Positions 34,246-47,634 of a stretch of 64,000 bases of DNA are shown here, one piece after another. The stretch comes from Heliocidaris erythrogramma (taxonomy: Eukaryota > Echinodermata > Echinoidea > Camarodonta > Echinometridae). Position numbers and translations under genes: made by a program. Each line of letters opens with the position of its first letter. Position 1 is the first letter of the stretch. The stretch covers positions 29,205,822-29,269,821 of the forward strand of contig CM046853.1 in assembly GCA_025617745.1 (NCBI GenBank). Direction: 5' to 3'. The notes beneath the pieces are model-generated. The model was not told the origin of the DNA. It searched no databases and was given only the letters and a program-made list of their open reading frames with translations.

Positions 34246-34362
34246 GGGGAGCGTTTCATCAAGCGTTTTGTCAGTGATTTTTACCGACAACTGTTATAAG
34301 CTACTGAAATCCTTGCATCTGATTGGCTGAGAGCAAATCAGACACCTGATGAAACGCTCCCC
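34246..34362. mobile_element. 117-bp MITE, GGGGAGCGTTTCATCA ends
   Basis: Terminal inverted repeats GGGGAGCGTTTCATCA are perfect over 16 bp. The interior includes atctgattggctgagagcaa, a phrase style seen in other short foldbacks here (catcctgattggttgaaa at 11786). Target duplication not evident. Confidence 0.75.
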
Positions 34363-35892
34363 TGGCTCCGCCATTGTTCAAAGTATTGTCTTAAGTGAAA
34401 GCGTTGTTAATGCAAGGATTTATGATTAGCCATAATGCCATTTCCATTTGTGAAAACAATTTCAGGTGTTAAAAGAGTCTTAATAACAGGTCTCAAATAA
34501 TGGATGTGAAAACATTATGGAGATTGTGATAAAACGCACAAAGTAATTTCCTCATTAAAATACAGTAATCATGCTTTGTCTAAGGATTAAACTGGTGACG
34601 TTTAATAATATCATGCTCATTGTTTATACATTTGATGTTTTTAAAGTTAGAACCGAAAACCGGATAAGATAAAAGGGTATAAAAGGGTTTACATTGTGTG
34701 TTTGCTTGTTGTTGTTAGGTCGTGAGAAGAAGACATTAGTTATCGGCGGGTGTTTTATTTACACAGGTCTATTGCCATGTACAGTGGTATTTTGCGATGC
34801 TTGCGTATCAAGCTTTTTGTATTTATGAAATACCAGGAAGATTTTTGTCTTACGTACTCATGAAATAAACAATTCCTTAAATTTGCATCTGATTAAATGT
34901 GAAAAAATGGTTTCAGAGTTTTAATCAAACAAAACGCTGTAATATCTAACTTTTTTCCTTCTTTTCTATAAAATAAAGTTGCACCATATTATAATTTCAC
35001 ACACTGAGTCATCGTTTGCAGCAACAAGAATCCTGTTATGTGTTAATTCATTTTAAAACAAATGGGAGGAGAATATTCAGTTTTTACTCAGATCTAAGCT
35101 TCCCTCCGGATAGCTAACAACTTTGCTTTTAAAAGCTTACGATAGTAACAAACAATTGCCTTATTACCATGTATTAAGTTGCAGAGTTGTTCAGCAGGTA
35201 TTAAGGGGAAAATTCTGTATAACGCACTTGGTGATATAAATTAGATCAAAAATTAAGCAACGTATTATTTCATTCCAACTTGTTGACTAAAGATGGCGAT
35301 ATATTATAGTGAAGATTATAGTCAGAGTGAAGACAATTTTTTTTCAATCACAGCAAAGTTGTTAGACTTTTCTGTTGTACGTTCTAATTTTATTCTCTAT
35401 AGTATAAATCAGATGCGGAAATGTACGGCTTGACTAGGAATGAGAAATAATTATCTACACGTGTCAGGGACAAATTAGAAGTAACATACAGTACATTCAT
35501 ACATACATATAAACACTTCCACCGAAGATGGCGATGTTTCACTTTGGTTAAGAAACAGATTCTGCTCAGTTTTTACTTTTAGCGATGTAAACTCTCTTAA
35601 TCATGACTTTTTCCGAGATGAAAAGCTTGTATAAATTATGTACGAATATAAATTTCCTAACAAGTACGAATTGGGAAATGTCAGCCAGTCTTGTTGTTTC
35701 TTTTGTTCAGTTTCACCAACTAATTTCACTACTGAGGACATAACTTTAAAAATGTTAGTTTTCTGCATTCAATAAAGTCCAATTTCATAAATGGTTTTGC
35801 ATCCTTCATGGAACATTCCCTTGAGTTTGGTCCAAACCGTCAACGTTTCTTAGAAATTAAAAGATGATGCAATTTTTCATTTTGTTAATTAG
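34363..35892. other. AT-rich interval, no gene seen
   Basis: A short phrase, gaagatggcgat, recurs at 35290 and 35523. No splice-flanked exon is recognised. Confidence 0.35.
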
Positions 35893-36048
35893 ATGGCCAT
35901 TTGTTCTTCAAAGCAATTAAATGCAATGGAATCACCTTCCGCCAATCATTCGGGCATGATTATTACACGGCGGAAGGCTTATAGGAAGAATAAACTGAAC
36001 TGCAGTTCGGTATTATCTGAAAGAGGCCAGGACAGTGACTCGAGTCAG
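35893..36048 (+). CDS. Candidate coding exon, unknown protein
   Basis: An acceptor-like tttttcattttgttaattag precedes an ATG-led frame that is open for 52 codons to a plausible donor (GAGTCAG|GTACTTG). The frame continues open to TGA at 36147. The product begins MAICSSKQLNAMESPSANHS and has a basic patch, RRKAYRKNK, then a Ser/Asp-rich part. The sequence is less AT-rich than its flanks. No family recognised; chance remains possible. Confidence 0.3.
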
Positions 36049-36298
36049 GTACTTGCACTCCAACCAAAAATAAACCCACGCCATGACCGGAACAAATACC
36101 CCCACTTTACTAGTGTCACTGACAATCACAAAACGTGTCGGCTGTGAATAATGTCATAATGAAGAAGCTGGACACGGACCCTCGATGTCATTAGTTAAAT
36201 GATGATGTGATTAGGTGACGAATAGGTTTTCATCTTTCTTTTGGCTTATTTGGTAGCCAGAACACGACAGAATACTCGGTAAAGATGGGTGATGAGTG

Positions 36299-36425
36299 GA
36301 AAGAGAGAGAGAGAGAGAGAGAGAACGAGAGAGAGAGAGAGAGATACACAGATACACACAGAGGGAAGGAGAGAGAGAGAGAGAGAGATGGGGGGTCGGT
36401 GGGGGGGGGGGGGGGGGCGAGAGCG
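36299..36425 (+). repeat. Purine tract with 17-base G run
   Basis: (GA)n segments at 36303-36343 and 36370-36388, then a G run at 36401-36417. Confidence 0.9.
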
Positions 36426-36699
36426 AGAGGTTAGCAGTAATGGGGTGGGGTATTAGACACAGTTATTATTGAATAGTCTGGGAGCCTGTCCCGAAATAGT
36501 CACCCCATTTTACATATGAGATTTGACCCTTTAAAGTTACTTAGACCATCCATGTCATTTACAAAAAGCTTGTCAGTTCGAACGAAGCCGCCGGTTTGGG
36601 CCCCAGCTCCCCTCCCCCGCGAAAGGGCCCCATAGTCAGGTCAATTTCAACCCATCTAACGTATGCGCCAAACTTTGTCAGAAGGAAGGTGTATGAGTA

Positions 36700-36800
36700 T
36701 CCTTTGGCAAGACATTAATCTACATTTACCACTCTCCACCCAGGTGTAGTAATGGGTACCTGGTATGAATTTATTCCTTGAATGTATTGAAAAATACAAA
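36700..36800 (+). repeat. SINE-body fragment nested in the left arm
   Basis: The text tttggcaagacattaatcta then cactctccacccaggtg matches the typical body of tRNA-headed SINEs and the 53760-54102 copy. The inverse right arm lacks this stretch, so it entered after the palindrome formed. Head and tail are missing or diverged. Confidence 0.5.
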
Positions 36801-37694
36801 ACAAAAAGGGGTGGAACAAGTCCCTAAAGTGCCCTACTGAACCAAGCTTTGCTGCACAAAATGCTCTTGATCCACAGAAAAAGAAAATTGGCAATACAAC
36901 GTTAATATCTCCAATGTGTTTCATTCAATTCATGTCAAATTTACATTGTACAATTTTGAGTATTTTAACTTTATTAGGATGCAATTTGGTGTCAACTGAC
37001 CATTTGATATTGTCAGCATTATGTAAAACACCCATTGTCCATCTGCACCTATTTGACAAGACATAATAGAGGAGCTTGTTAAATATCTGGGCTATGTGGC
37101 TGCGATGCTGAAATCTACCATCCATGTGTTAATTACACAAATACCTTACATGCTTTCTATTATGCCTTGTCAAACAGGCGCAGATGGACAATGGGTGTGT
37201 TTACATAATCTTGTCAATATCATTTGCCTATTTTTGAGAAAACAACTCAATTTTCACAATTTAATAACTTATTATTGATATAATCATTTGACACCAAACT
37301 GCACCCTAAGGAAGTTACAGTACTCGAAATTGTACTTTGTAAATTTATCATGAATTGATTGACGCACTTTTGGAGTTATTAAGGTTGTATTGCCAATAAA
37401 TGTTTATTCTCTACGTCCAGAGCATTTTGGGCAGCAAAGCTTGGTTTAGGGGCACTTTGGTGTGTTTTTTTAGGGGCGGGTTACATCCCTTCCCAATCGA
37501 ATATTTTGTTAGTTTTTATCAGTATTTTTGTAATGTACATCCATACCTCTTCATTCTGACAAAATTTGGTCCATGGCCCTTAAGTGGCAAATTTGCCCCA
37601 ATTTTAAGGGGCCTTTTGACAACTCATCCCGACGGAAAATTTTGTTAGTTTTGTGTTAGATGGGTTGAAATCGACCCGACTTTGGGGCCCCATT

Positions 37695-37790
37695 TTTTTA
37701 TTATTATTATTATTTTTTTTTTAAAGTTTATTTAAATTGTTTTTATTTATTTATTTTTCTATTTATTTATTTATTTATTTATTTATTTTA
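37695..37790 (+). repeat. (ATTT)n microsatellite
   Basis: AT-rich tetranucleotide repeats of atttattt type. Confidence 0.9.
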
Positions 37791-38148
37791 TGTCGTTCGG
37801 GCTGACAAGCTTTTTATGAATGACATGGAGATCTAAGTAACTTTAAGGGGTCCAATCTCATAATGTAATATGTGGTGACTATTTAGGGAAAGCTCCTGGC
37901 CTAGCAGTGTCTTCTATCGCGAATTCGATATACCTTTTTGGCGAGCACTTTTGACGGTGGCTATTTTCCCAAATAGGTATATATTTATAATCACCGCATG
38001 TAAATTATATGTTTTTATATATTTATCCTCGTTTTATAAATGATAATGGAAACTATAATTTCACCCTGCAAAATGTTTTGAAATATTCATGGCAGTGACT
38101 GAAGAACTAGGTAAATACTTTGACTGAAATGATATAAATGTACGGCTA

Positions 38149-38622
38149 CACTGTAAAAAAAAAGTACTGCAAAATTACAGAAATCTGATGTCAGCAGAGT
38201 CGCCAGAAATTTGCTGTAAAAATACATGCTGTATGTAATTTTAGCATACATACAGGTTCTTATGTAATCCGATTACACATTAAAACCTGGTTACAGAGAG
38301 TTAGCAAGTAGACTTCCATCTGAACAACACATCTGCTGTGCTGTCTCTGCTGTGTTTAAGAGTGTGCTGGAATTGCGTTGGAACCCGAGTCCTACAATAC
38401 ATTAAGGTAAAAAAATTAAACTGTAAAATTACACCAAAAAATGTATAAAAACCCTATTTTGCCTTAAAATCACAAGTTTCTGATGTAACTCAGTTTCGCA
38501 ATTACAAATGAGGTACTTTTACGGGAAAAATGTAAAAATAACATCACAACTGCTGTATTTATAATAAACAGAACAAATCTGTATTTTTTCCCCTGTAAAA
38601 ATACAAATATTTTTTTACAGTG
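38149..38622. mobile_element. TA-flanked element with CACTGTAAAAA ends
   Basis: The left end TACACTGTAAAAAAAAA and right end TTTTTTTACAGTGTA are inverse repeats bordered by TA (38147-38148 and 38623-38624). The interior carries several copies of ctgtaaaaatac/attacag words. This is the pattern of Tc1/mariner-like MITEs. The long minus-strand frame 38934-38470 runs across it and is judged spurious. Confidence 0.7.
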
Positions 38623-38935
38623 TATGCTAAGCGTCAAATGAATGAGTAACGATCTGCGGTATGATGATACCTGAGTTATTCTATTAGTTCCTCGAATATG
38701 TTCAGGAAAGAAATGAACTTTAAGAAATGATGAATTGTTACTTCCGACATAATTATTGAAAGAATGGCGCGTTTTAATCTTACGTTGTGTCACTGGCCAC
38801 ATAAAATGCATGAAGGTTGTGGAGTGAGAAAACGAAGAAGAAGAAAAAAAAAGACTAAATGCAGCAGTAGGAGCAACAGTTGACATGTATATAGTTACTA
38901 TCAATTTAACCACTCTGGCAAGGAAACGGGTCAAA

Positions 38936-39107
38936 CCTGAAATATAATGTTAATCAACTGCCGAGAAAAAAATTAGTGTCATAAAATTAGTCCACTTTCT
39001 TGAATACTGGCCTATATTAAACCTAAAATATAATGTTAATCAACTGCCGAGAAAAAAAGTGGCATAAAGTTAGTCCACTTTCTTGAATACCGGCCTATTT
39101 AAGTCCT
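38936..39107 (+). repeat. Two-copy tandem duplication, 86-bp unit
   Basis: The unit aatataatgttaatcaactg through ccactttcttgaatac and cggcctat is present twice in tandem at over 90% identity by eye. Confidence 0.9.
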
Positions 39108-40159
39108 AACGTAATGATTCCAAGAAGACATAATTATTTGAGTGAGATAACTTTTGATCACGCCATTCTGCTGACGATTACACAAACACAACTACATGAG
39201 CAACATGATACAAAGCATAACATATTCGTTTTCTTTACCGTCTAATTTAACATACCAAAATCGCAAATATCAGTTGAACCGTCCAATATATCACGCAAAA
39301 AGACAGACACAATTACGTTATATACAACTATATATCATTGACCCATATACTGAGAAGCCGAAGAGATGCTTGTAGTAACATTATTATTCCCCAGAGACCT
39401 TGGGCTACGTCATGCACTCGACCGTGATGCTGAGGCCTTGCGAAGAGTAGGAATTCATGATCATTTCATGGCTTAAAGGAAGTAACGTCGATATTTACAA
39501 ATGCTCCTCAAGGTAGCTTGAATTTTTATGAAATGCTGTTTTACGATAATCAATCTGTAATCTCGTCACCCGAGAACATAAATTCGGAATGACAGATTTG
39601 CAACGAAAACGCTCAAAAAATTGGACAAATTTATCGTTCTTCCCAATTTTAGGGTGCAAGGCGGGAATGGTCAGTCATGTCATCATCTCCTATGACCATT
39701 AGACGGTGATTTTTATCATCTCATATTTTTACTTATAGCATTGATTATAATCAGCAGTAATAAAAGTTTACAAAACAACTGTTTTTGCGTTCGCATAAAT
39801 TCACATTGTGGTGAGGATACTCCATTTTTCAACTGTGTGGCACAGTGTGGACATACTATTTCACATAGCCAACAGCATGGAAATGTTCATATTTCACACT
39901 GTGGTCATATTGTGTGCGACTATGTCTGTTTGTTGTTGTTTTTTTAAGGTAATGATCTTTGATGAAACAGAAATCTTACTTTATTGATGGAAATACGAAA
40001 TAGCTGCCAATCATTGTATCATGACAAAATATAAGAATATTTCTTCATACTCTTATACCACACATAACACAGTATCGAACAGAGCGATATACCTTCTTGT
40101 TTGGAAAGAGTAATGTATGTTCACAAATTCGACACTCTGAAAATTCACTCTGAATCGTT
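39108..40159. other. AT-rich interval with CACACTGTGG words
   Basis: Between 39808 and 39920 the words acattgtgg, cacagtgtggacata and cacactgtggtcata recur, suggesting a degraded repeat. No exon recognised. Confidence 0.35.
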
Positions 40160-40400
40160 CATACTGTTATTTTCAAAGTGGTAACAATGAGTGTTTTGAG
40201 TGAAGAACAGTGCAAACACGATGTGTTCATTATGGACAATGTTGTGAAAGTGTTCAAGATCCACTTTGTTCCCACACTTTGAACCGTTCATACGGTCGTT
40301 CTCTCATGATGTATTTCGCTGTGTCTTATGAGTGAAAACAGTGTCAACATAGTGCGTTCAATAGTCCATAACGTGAAAGTGTTCCAAATCCACTCTGCGG
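40160..40400 (+). repeat. Two-copy diverged tandem repeat, about 119-bp unit
   Basis: Both units run from cgttcatac through gagtgaa-aacagtg and gtgaaagtgttc to atccact(t/c)tg, at roughly 40164-40280 and 40283-40400. They are old and contain many substitutions. Confidence 0.7.
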
Positions 40401-41230
40401 TGAGAGTTTGGCTGACCCATTGTTTCTACCAGGCCTATGCTGGTACAAAAACAAAGTTGTTTCCCACATATAAATCATATCATGTCATGTAATGAATAAT
40501 GTGGAACCAATTTGAATGTAATAACCCCAATTTCCTTTACCTTATCAACTAATAACTACTGACTAAATCATTTAAAACGATTATTATAACTGTTTTCTCG
40601 TTTCTTCACTGACAACCATGAAATAACGTGAAATGATTGATTGTACCCTGTATAGAAGAGTTTTTCCCCTTTGACATAAAATAATATCTATACTCATATC
40701 ACAAAGAAATACACTGCTACGCTCATGATGTTTTTTCACGATTCAATCATTCATTATTCATTCAGTTTCGAGGTAGTTTTTTGTTTGCGAAGCCATATCT
40801 CAGTGCGCTGGTGCGGTAAGGCGTGAGAAATACCAGTCCCGTCGCCCCGTCCATTTCTGATATTTGCTCATCGGCTAATGAACTCGTAAATTATACTAAT
40901 GGATCTTCAAAATACGAAGCCCCGTCATCATTTTATTTGGCATTTCGTTGCCTTCAACCCCATGCTTTCGCCCTCTTCAGTGTCTTCTTTTAAAGCTGGG
41001 ATAGCGATTTGTTGGATTCCGCCATCATATTTCGGGACGTCAACATCAGTATACAATCGTTTATGGAAGTTTGTCTTCTGTATGAAGAACACCACAACGT
41101 GTCCCAAATCTTTCAAACTCAAGTATGTAGGCCTAATCATTCTGCCGATTTAATTTTAATTCATGTGTTCTCTCCTGAAGATACGTGCGCCTAATGTGGT
41201 GTCGTATCGTTACAGATTATGATACGAACT
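40401..41230. other. Unannotated interval
   Basis: Overlapping open frames on both strands at 40899-41194 have no splice context or recognised domain. Confidence 0.35.
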
Positions 41231-42535
<1,305 letters not shown>

Positions 42536-42761
42536 AGTTTGACGGCTCCCGTCTGACGATAGTTAAAATATCTTAATCCTATAACGATAAGACAGCACAC
42601 ACTCTATACCCTACAAACATTCATTACCATCGCTAATTATTCATTTGTAAAGATCAAATATGAGGAAGGAGAGAGTGAGATAAATAAAGAGAGAGAGCGC
42701 GAGAAATATAAAGAGAGAAAGAGCGAAAGGGAGATACAGTTTTATCAAAGAAAGTGAGAAC

Positions 42762-44030
42762 CAGAGAGGATTATAATTATTATGTTGTTGTAGTTGAATA
42801 TGATGGCGCACTTCAATCTCTCCAGATTATACGCGCCAGCCACTTTCGTCAGTGGGACTTCGGCTAAGGAAGGCCCACGTATAACGTCGATCCATTTGGT
42901 GATTATTAGTTGCATGAAATCATTAGTGAAAAACAAATTATATATATAAATATATATTCCATCACCTTAATTAGTACACGAAAGCCGAAGCGAAATAGCA
43001 AAAATTCAATTATCCAGTTTAAGAATTGTGAGATAAATGCAATGCGCGCGAGACTGACTGTTCATGGAAAAAGCAGACTAACCAAAACGGTTAGTGGCAT
43101 GTACATAACATAATAATTCCCGAATATAATCAGGGTTAGTCAAAAGTTGCTTAAGGGTTGGGTTATTGAGTTTTAACTTTCTGATCATTATGTGTCTCTC
43201 TTTTTCGTATTTTGAGCAACGTAAAATGAAATGTTCGATAGTTTCAAATACTTTACACACTTCCCAAAGACCGGAAGAATGTTGATTGATTTTTAACATA
43301 TAAAAATCTCATGTACACTTACCTACTCTCAGTTGTTGGATCAGGCATTCATCTCTCCGAGACAAGCCTTTTCTGTATGCCTGCTCGGTAACCTAGTGCA
43401 GAGCATATAGAAATCTTCCCTTTTCTGAACTATTCCATTCATTTTGCCAAATATTTTTATAATAAACCAACCGAGAGCATGCAAGTTCGCTTGTAGTGTT
43501 AGATAAAACAATGTCTAAATGTTTTTTCAGAGCGCCTTTCTTGGCAGCCCTATCAACTATTTCATTGCCGTTAATATCACAGTGAGATGGAATCCATTCA
43601 AAAAAGACAAGAATATCCTTCGACAAAAAATTATGAATTTTGTGTAAGATTTCATTGACAATAGCGCATCGAATAAAGTATGAGTCGATCATTTGAAGGG
43701 CTGACAATGAGTCGCTAAAATGACCACTGAACAGGACTTTACGAAACTGTCTAACCACTCCAGAGCCATTAGAATGGCTACGAGTTCTGCTCTCATGATA
43801 CATACATGTGACAATCTAAAAGATTTAATCACCTGATATTGGGGAACATAAAACGCGGCTCCTGTTCTGAGATCTTCAAGTTTAGACCCATCTGTATATA
43901 CATGCAAATATCCTTTCCATATTATTCCTACTCTGTCCTGAACAATGGATTTCATCTCGGCTGCAAGCATATCCCTTTTTGGGATTTTGCCTCGAGTATC
44001 AAATGACACAAGAGGACGGGATAATCGCCG
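42762..44030 (-). mobile_element. 3' end of an RNase H-bearing LINE
   Basis: The minus-strand order is: RNase H domain, CCHC-like C-terminal zinc motif, stop at 43078, about 300 bp of 3' untranslated region, and a short (AAT)n-type tail at 42764-42785. The RT and endonuclease parts are missing, so the copy is 5' truncated near 44030. Confidence 0.75.
43078..44009 (-). pseudogene. LINE RNase H domain plus zinc motif, broken
   Basis: The RNase H signature HVYTDGSK with GAAFYVP is at 43800-43900, followed by the second acidic residue in IMRAELVAILMALEWL. The third part reads VFFEWIPSHCDINGNEIVDR at about 43550-43610. This set (TDGS, ELxA, HxDIxGNExVD) is that of RNase HI domains in I/R1-type LINEs. 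A frame change lies near 43750, a TAG follows GRFLYALH at about 43390, and a further change near 43310 joins to a C-terminal VCKVFETIEHFILRC, a Cys/His zinc motif. It would remove RNA from the first cDNA strand; this copy is inactive. Confidence 0.85.
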
Positions 44031-44243
44031 TCTATTATGCTATTACAGAAGATATCTCAACAGATGGCGCAATTTATCTTTCAGAGCATGCAAGGTTGAT
44101 TTTTCATTTTGCTGTATTGATATAGATCAGCTAGCTGCAGGTATACAAATACATACATTATGCATACCACACAGGGGCAATTTTCATACAACCAGAGGAA
44201 CAGTCGATAGTGATAGTGATTGTATAATCTTACAAAACCCCCA

Positions 44244-44407
44244 GGGGGTGTTTCATAAAGCTGTTCATAAGTTACGCTCGACTTTACGCATGACTGGTGA
44301 TCATTTCTTGTGCTAAATGATTGAGAATCTGATTAGTATAGCACCTAAGAACATGTTCCAGTCGTTCGTAAAGTCATTCGTAACTTTACGAACAGCTTTA
44401 TGAAACC
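44244..44407. mobile_element. Foldback MITE, GTGTTTCATAAAGCTGTTC family, copy 1
   Basis: The ends are GGGGTGTTTCATAAAGCTG and its inverse (cagctttatgaaac). The interior contains actggtgatcatttcttgtg and cagtcgttcgtaaagtc, which pair across the element. About 164 bp. The second copy is 47635-47805. This family type is abundant in sea urchin-like genomes as I recall; that is background knowledge, not shown here. Confidence 0.85.
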
Positions 44408-44933
44408 ACATGTAGCCCTCCCCACCGTTCTGAGTAGACGCATTGCTTAGCCGCCGCTTGAATAAATTTTTATTCAACTGTTTTTTTTTTAAACTTTGAA
44501 GAAACGTTTGTATTTTTACAAGCCAGGCTCAAGATTCTCCTTTCATTGTATTTCTTTTTTTTAATTATTCATGCCCCTTCACTATATGAGTGTCAAGATA
44601 AAATCCAGCAGATTTTGAGTGTGTCTAATAGATATTAAGAAACAGATGAATACCATGATGTGCTTATTGTTTACAGTCAGAATTCCCTGCTCCCGGATCA
44701 TCTCAATTAAAGTTGGTCCTTACCATCCATACCATATCATTTGACAATGTTTGTAATTTCTATAATTTAGTAACCTACATGGGAAAAAAATCATTATTAT
44801 CCATGACTATGCTGTTTGTTTTACATGTATAATAATCAAAGATAGATGTATCTGAAACTGTGCAAATAACTGGCATAAAACTGGACATTGGCACATGCAG
44901 CAAAGGCATCAAAAGCATAATCATCATATCATT
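44408..44933. other. AT-rich interval, no gene seen
   Basis: No exon, RNA gene or repeat end recognised. Confidence 0.4.
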
Positions 44934-45160
44934 GGCAGATCCGGGGGGCGAACTTTTAAAAATTTTTTTACAATAGTATGTATTTTGACAATAGAGGATC
45001 CCTTTTGTACCCCCACCCCCTTTTAGAATGAAAACCGTTTTTTTTTTTTTTTTTTGCTTGTCAGAGAATTATGGAGGGAAACTGGACCCCTATACCCCCC
45101 CCCCCCCCCGCCCCCCACTGGGCGAATTTTTGGAGGTCTGGCGATTTTGTTTTGTCGAAT
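44934..45160 (-). repeat. Dispersed non-autonomous repeat, copy 2
   Basis: Inverse relative of 441-697: it shares ttatggagggaaactgg, the T run (45039-45055), a C run (45095-45109, the inverse of a G run) and the outer cattggcagatccgg. The two copies allow the family to be recognised although neither has a clean target duplication. Confidence 0.5.
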
Positions 45161-45205
45161 TAGAATTGTAATGACTTTATTTTTTTCAAATTAGAATTTT
45201 AATGA

Positions 45206-45661
45206 TTAATGATTAAGTTGTAGTCCTCTCCGAAAGCTACCTTTTGTTTCCAATTTGGCAGTCGTGACTTGTGACACTTCGTTGGATGTATTTTTAATGT
45301 TCTTATTTAGAGTGACAACCTTCAACAAAACACAGATGTCTAGATCATAACAGTGATCTGTGAAGAACAAAGAATTTTCTTGAGGGCTATGTATTGCAAC
45401 GTACTGAAATGAGCACACCTCATATCGAACTCTTACAAGCATGAAGTCTTGCATCAGGATATGAATACAATAACATAAATTTCCACTTTCATTTGCCAGA
45501 ACCATGATAATCATTTCAGTGATCAAAGTTGTTTGAAATGGTAAGTAAATGTAGTGCAGTAAAATTATCAAAATGAGCAACAAGAGTGGATGATGACTGC
45601 ATTTCCATAATAACAAAATAAGCATGAAAATGCCCAAAGCAACATTTGATAACACTGGCAA
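45206..45661 (-). other. 151-codon open frame, uncertain coding
   Basis: This is one of the longest non-repetitive open frames in the window. It starts at a non-ATG codon and is bounded upstream by TGA. The first 50 residues hold two hydrophobic segments (VALGIFMLILLLW and LLLLILIILLHYIYL). The rest is mixed, with a small Cys-containing part and a basic end. It lies on the same strand as, and downstream of, the exon at 46580-46687. No splice sites decide the matter and no family is recognised. Confidence 0.2.
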
Positions 45662-46579
45662 TAATATATTTCATGTATTTCGAGAGAAACTTCCCTCTCT
45701 TTTTGTCTTGGTTCATTTGGATACTAGCATTAACAAAATCTAGCAATTTCAGTAAGATTTCATATAACCCTAGTGTTGATCAAACAATTTGTACTGAATG
45801 AATGCCGTTGACGCGACGGGCTTCATGAATCCGGAGATGGAAAGCGAAGGACTAACTGACATGGCGGATATCACGTGATCACGTACGAACAATGCCTACA
45901 ATTTCGCACCCCCACGAGGCTTCTACGTCTTTTTGGAGTTTTGTGTATGAAACACCCCCAGGCTAAACATCTATTACAATTTTACGATTATTTTTAGATC
46001 TAGATATATAATTAGGATTATTTTGTTTTATATAAATGCCAGTTCGTTGCAGCTTGAGATGAAGCATTTCACAGGTGATTCATTTACGGTAATCTTCTGG
46101 AACACCATTAAAAAATCCATTGTACAACGTAATATTGCATTGCACCATGCATACGACAACACATTATCCAATGCGCTCCACACTTTTCGTCATCTCATAA
46201 TAACAAAAATTTCATGATACATAACACTTGACCAAAAGCAATATCAGTGTGGATTAGTTCTGAAAATGCTATGAACATCCAAAGTAGCTCACATAACGAT
46301 GTCACGTACACGTAAATAGGCGTACAATGCCGCGCCAAGACCTTGTAGCCTCGCAGTAGTAACCGAGTTGTGTGTTCACTTTTTTTGTCTATTGTATTGT
46401 GCATATAAATGTATATATAGATGTATAAATGTATATATAGATGTATATATATTATATAATATACAATATTAATCCTTTCTTTGATATTTGTTTTCATGAG
46501 CTACATTGGAAGTCTTGGAGCCCCTAAAACCCACAAACAACAACAAATAATCAAAAGTTAAAGGAAATATCCAACTTAC
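45662..46579. other. Interval with a small CpG-rich patch
   Basis: At about 45805-45930 the sequence turns CpG-rich and holds cacgtgatcacgtac (two CACGTN words), which could be a regulatory patch. At 45945-45966, gtatgaaacacccccaggc looks like a lone end of the GTGTTTCATA MITE family. Confidence 0.3.
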
Positions 46580-46687
46580 AATGATCAGGTATTTCGCTAC
46601 TGTCTGTCAGCTCATCCTGGATTTGAGGTATCATCCATGGTTGACTTCCTTCTGATCCTAGTTCTAAGAAACTTTTCTGTAATGTAC
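46580..46687 (-). CDS. Internal coding exon, unknown protein
   Basis: A strong acceptor (caatcctttgcag) and consensus donor (CATT|GTAAGTTGG) bound 108 nt that are open in a single phase 1-1 frame. The peptide reads TLQKSFLELGSEGSQPWMIP then QIQDELTDSSEIPDH. It is acidic and hydrophilic with a Trp-Met-Ile-Pro core. The length, a multiple of three with equal phases, makes it a symmetric (skippable) exon. The coding strand is less AT-rich than the neighbouring DNA. I cannot name the family. Flanking exons were not found; the (CTA)n tract lies just upstream in the presumed intron. Confidence 0.6.
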
Positions 46688-46810
46688 CTGCAAAGGATTG
46701 AATAACACATTCATGAACAAAAGACAGAGACATGTAACACAAATGAAAAACTTCGCTTTCTAGAAAACATGGGCATCTAAACATTCAGATATTCTTGAAA
46801 ACTTCAGCTT

Positions 46811-46811
46811 G

Positions 46812-46876
<65 letters not shown>

Positions 46877-47099
46877 ATTACTACTACTTCTAGCAGCAGT
46901 AGTAGTAGTAGTAGTACTATTACTCCTACTACTACTACTACTACTACTACTACTCTACTGCTACTACTACTACTACTACTACTACTGCTACTAGTACTTC
47001 TACTACTCCTCCTACTATCCCCACTTCCTGCTGCTGCTACTACTAGTACACGTACTACTACTCCTCCTCCTACTACTACTACTACTACTACTACTACTA
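46811..47099 (+). repeat. (CTA)n tract 1, interrupted
   Basis: About 290 bp of CTA repeats. It contains one inverted patch (gcagtagtagtagtagtag at about 46896-46915) and CTC/CTG variants. An inverted patch inside a trinucleotide tract can fold into a hairpin. Frames across it are artefacts. Confidence 0.97.
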
Positions 47100-47634
47100 A
47101 TACTACTCATGGGTGTCGATCCAAGGGGGTGGGGGTATATATCGCACCAAAATTTTTGTGAAAAGTGAAATGAATTCCTGTGAAAAGTGAAATGAATTTT
47201 TGTGAAAAGTGAAATACATATTGCCTGGAGTGAAATGCTTTTGTAAAAGAGAAATATAATTTGTATTGTGTTGAACAATTATATTTATTTCCGTAATGGC
47301 ATTCCATAGGGACGGCCTGTATTATCCTCCCAATATTTTTGGATAAAATAAATAAGAATTAATATGATACATTAACTTAAAACTAATAATGATCCAAACT
47401 CATTATCTTTGATCTTGAAATACCCCCACATTCGTTAATGATTAAAAGTAAGGAAATAAGAATTGTCATAATTTCAATGCGAAAATATAGAAGAAAATTC
47501 GTTCGCTCGCATTGTTATTCTCCACTAAGGGGTTCCGTCCATTGACGTAGATACGTGCATTCCCTTTTTTCATTAAAAACCATTTTAGGATTCTCTTAAA
47601 TGCAAGTTTTATAAAAGTTTTATTTTAAAGTCCT
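47100..47634. other. Interval with a short triplicated phrase
   Basis: The phrase tgtgaaaagtgaaatgaat occurs three times in a row at 47156-47220 (19-20-bp unit). No gene recognised. Confidence 0.5.

Larger units (their letters stand above)
36480..37905. mobile_element. 1.4-kb palindromic foldback element
   Basis: The left arm (36480-37069) and right arm (37156-37905) pair along nearly their whole length around a spacer of about 86 bp. Paired landmarks include ctaaatagtcacc outer ends, caagctttttatgaatgaca, tttcaacccatctaac, tttggtgtcaa and the inner tttgacaagacataataga. The right arm has an (ATTT)n expansion at 37695-37790; the left has a SINE piece. No transposase is visible, so it is a large non-autonomous foldback. 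Exact termini and target duplication were not fixed. Confidence 0.75.

Noticed and set aside
38470..38934. 154-codon minus-strand frame
   Set aside because: It crosses the right part of a TA-flanked MITE and an A/T-rich tract; there are no domains and no clear splice structure.
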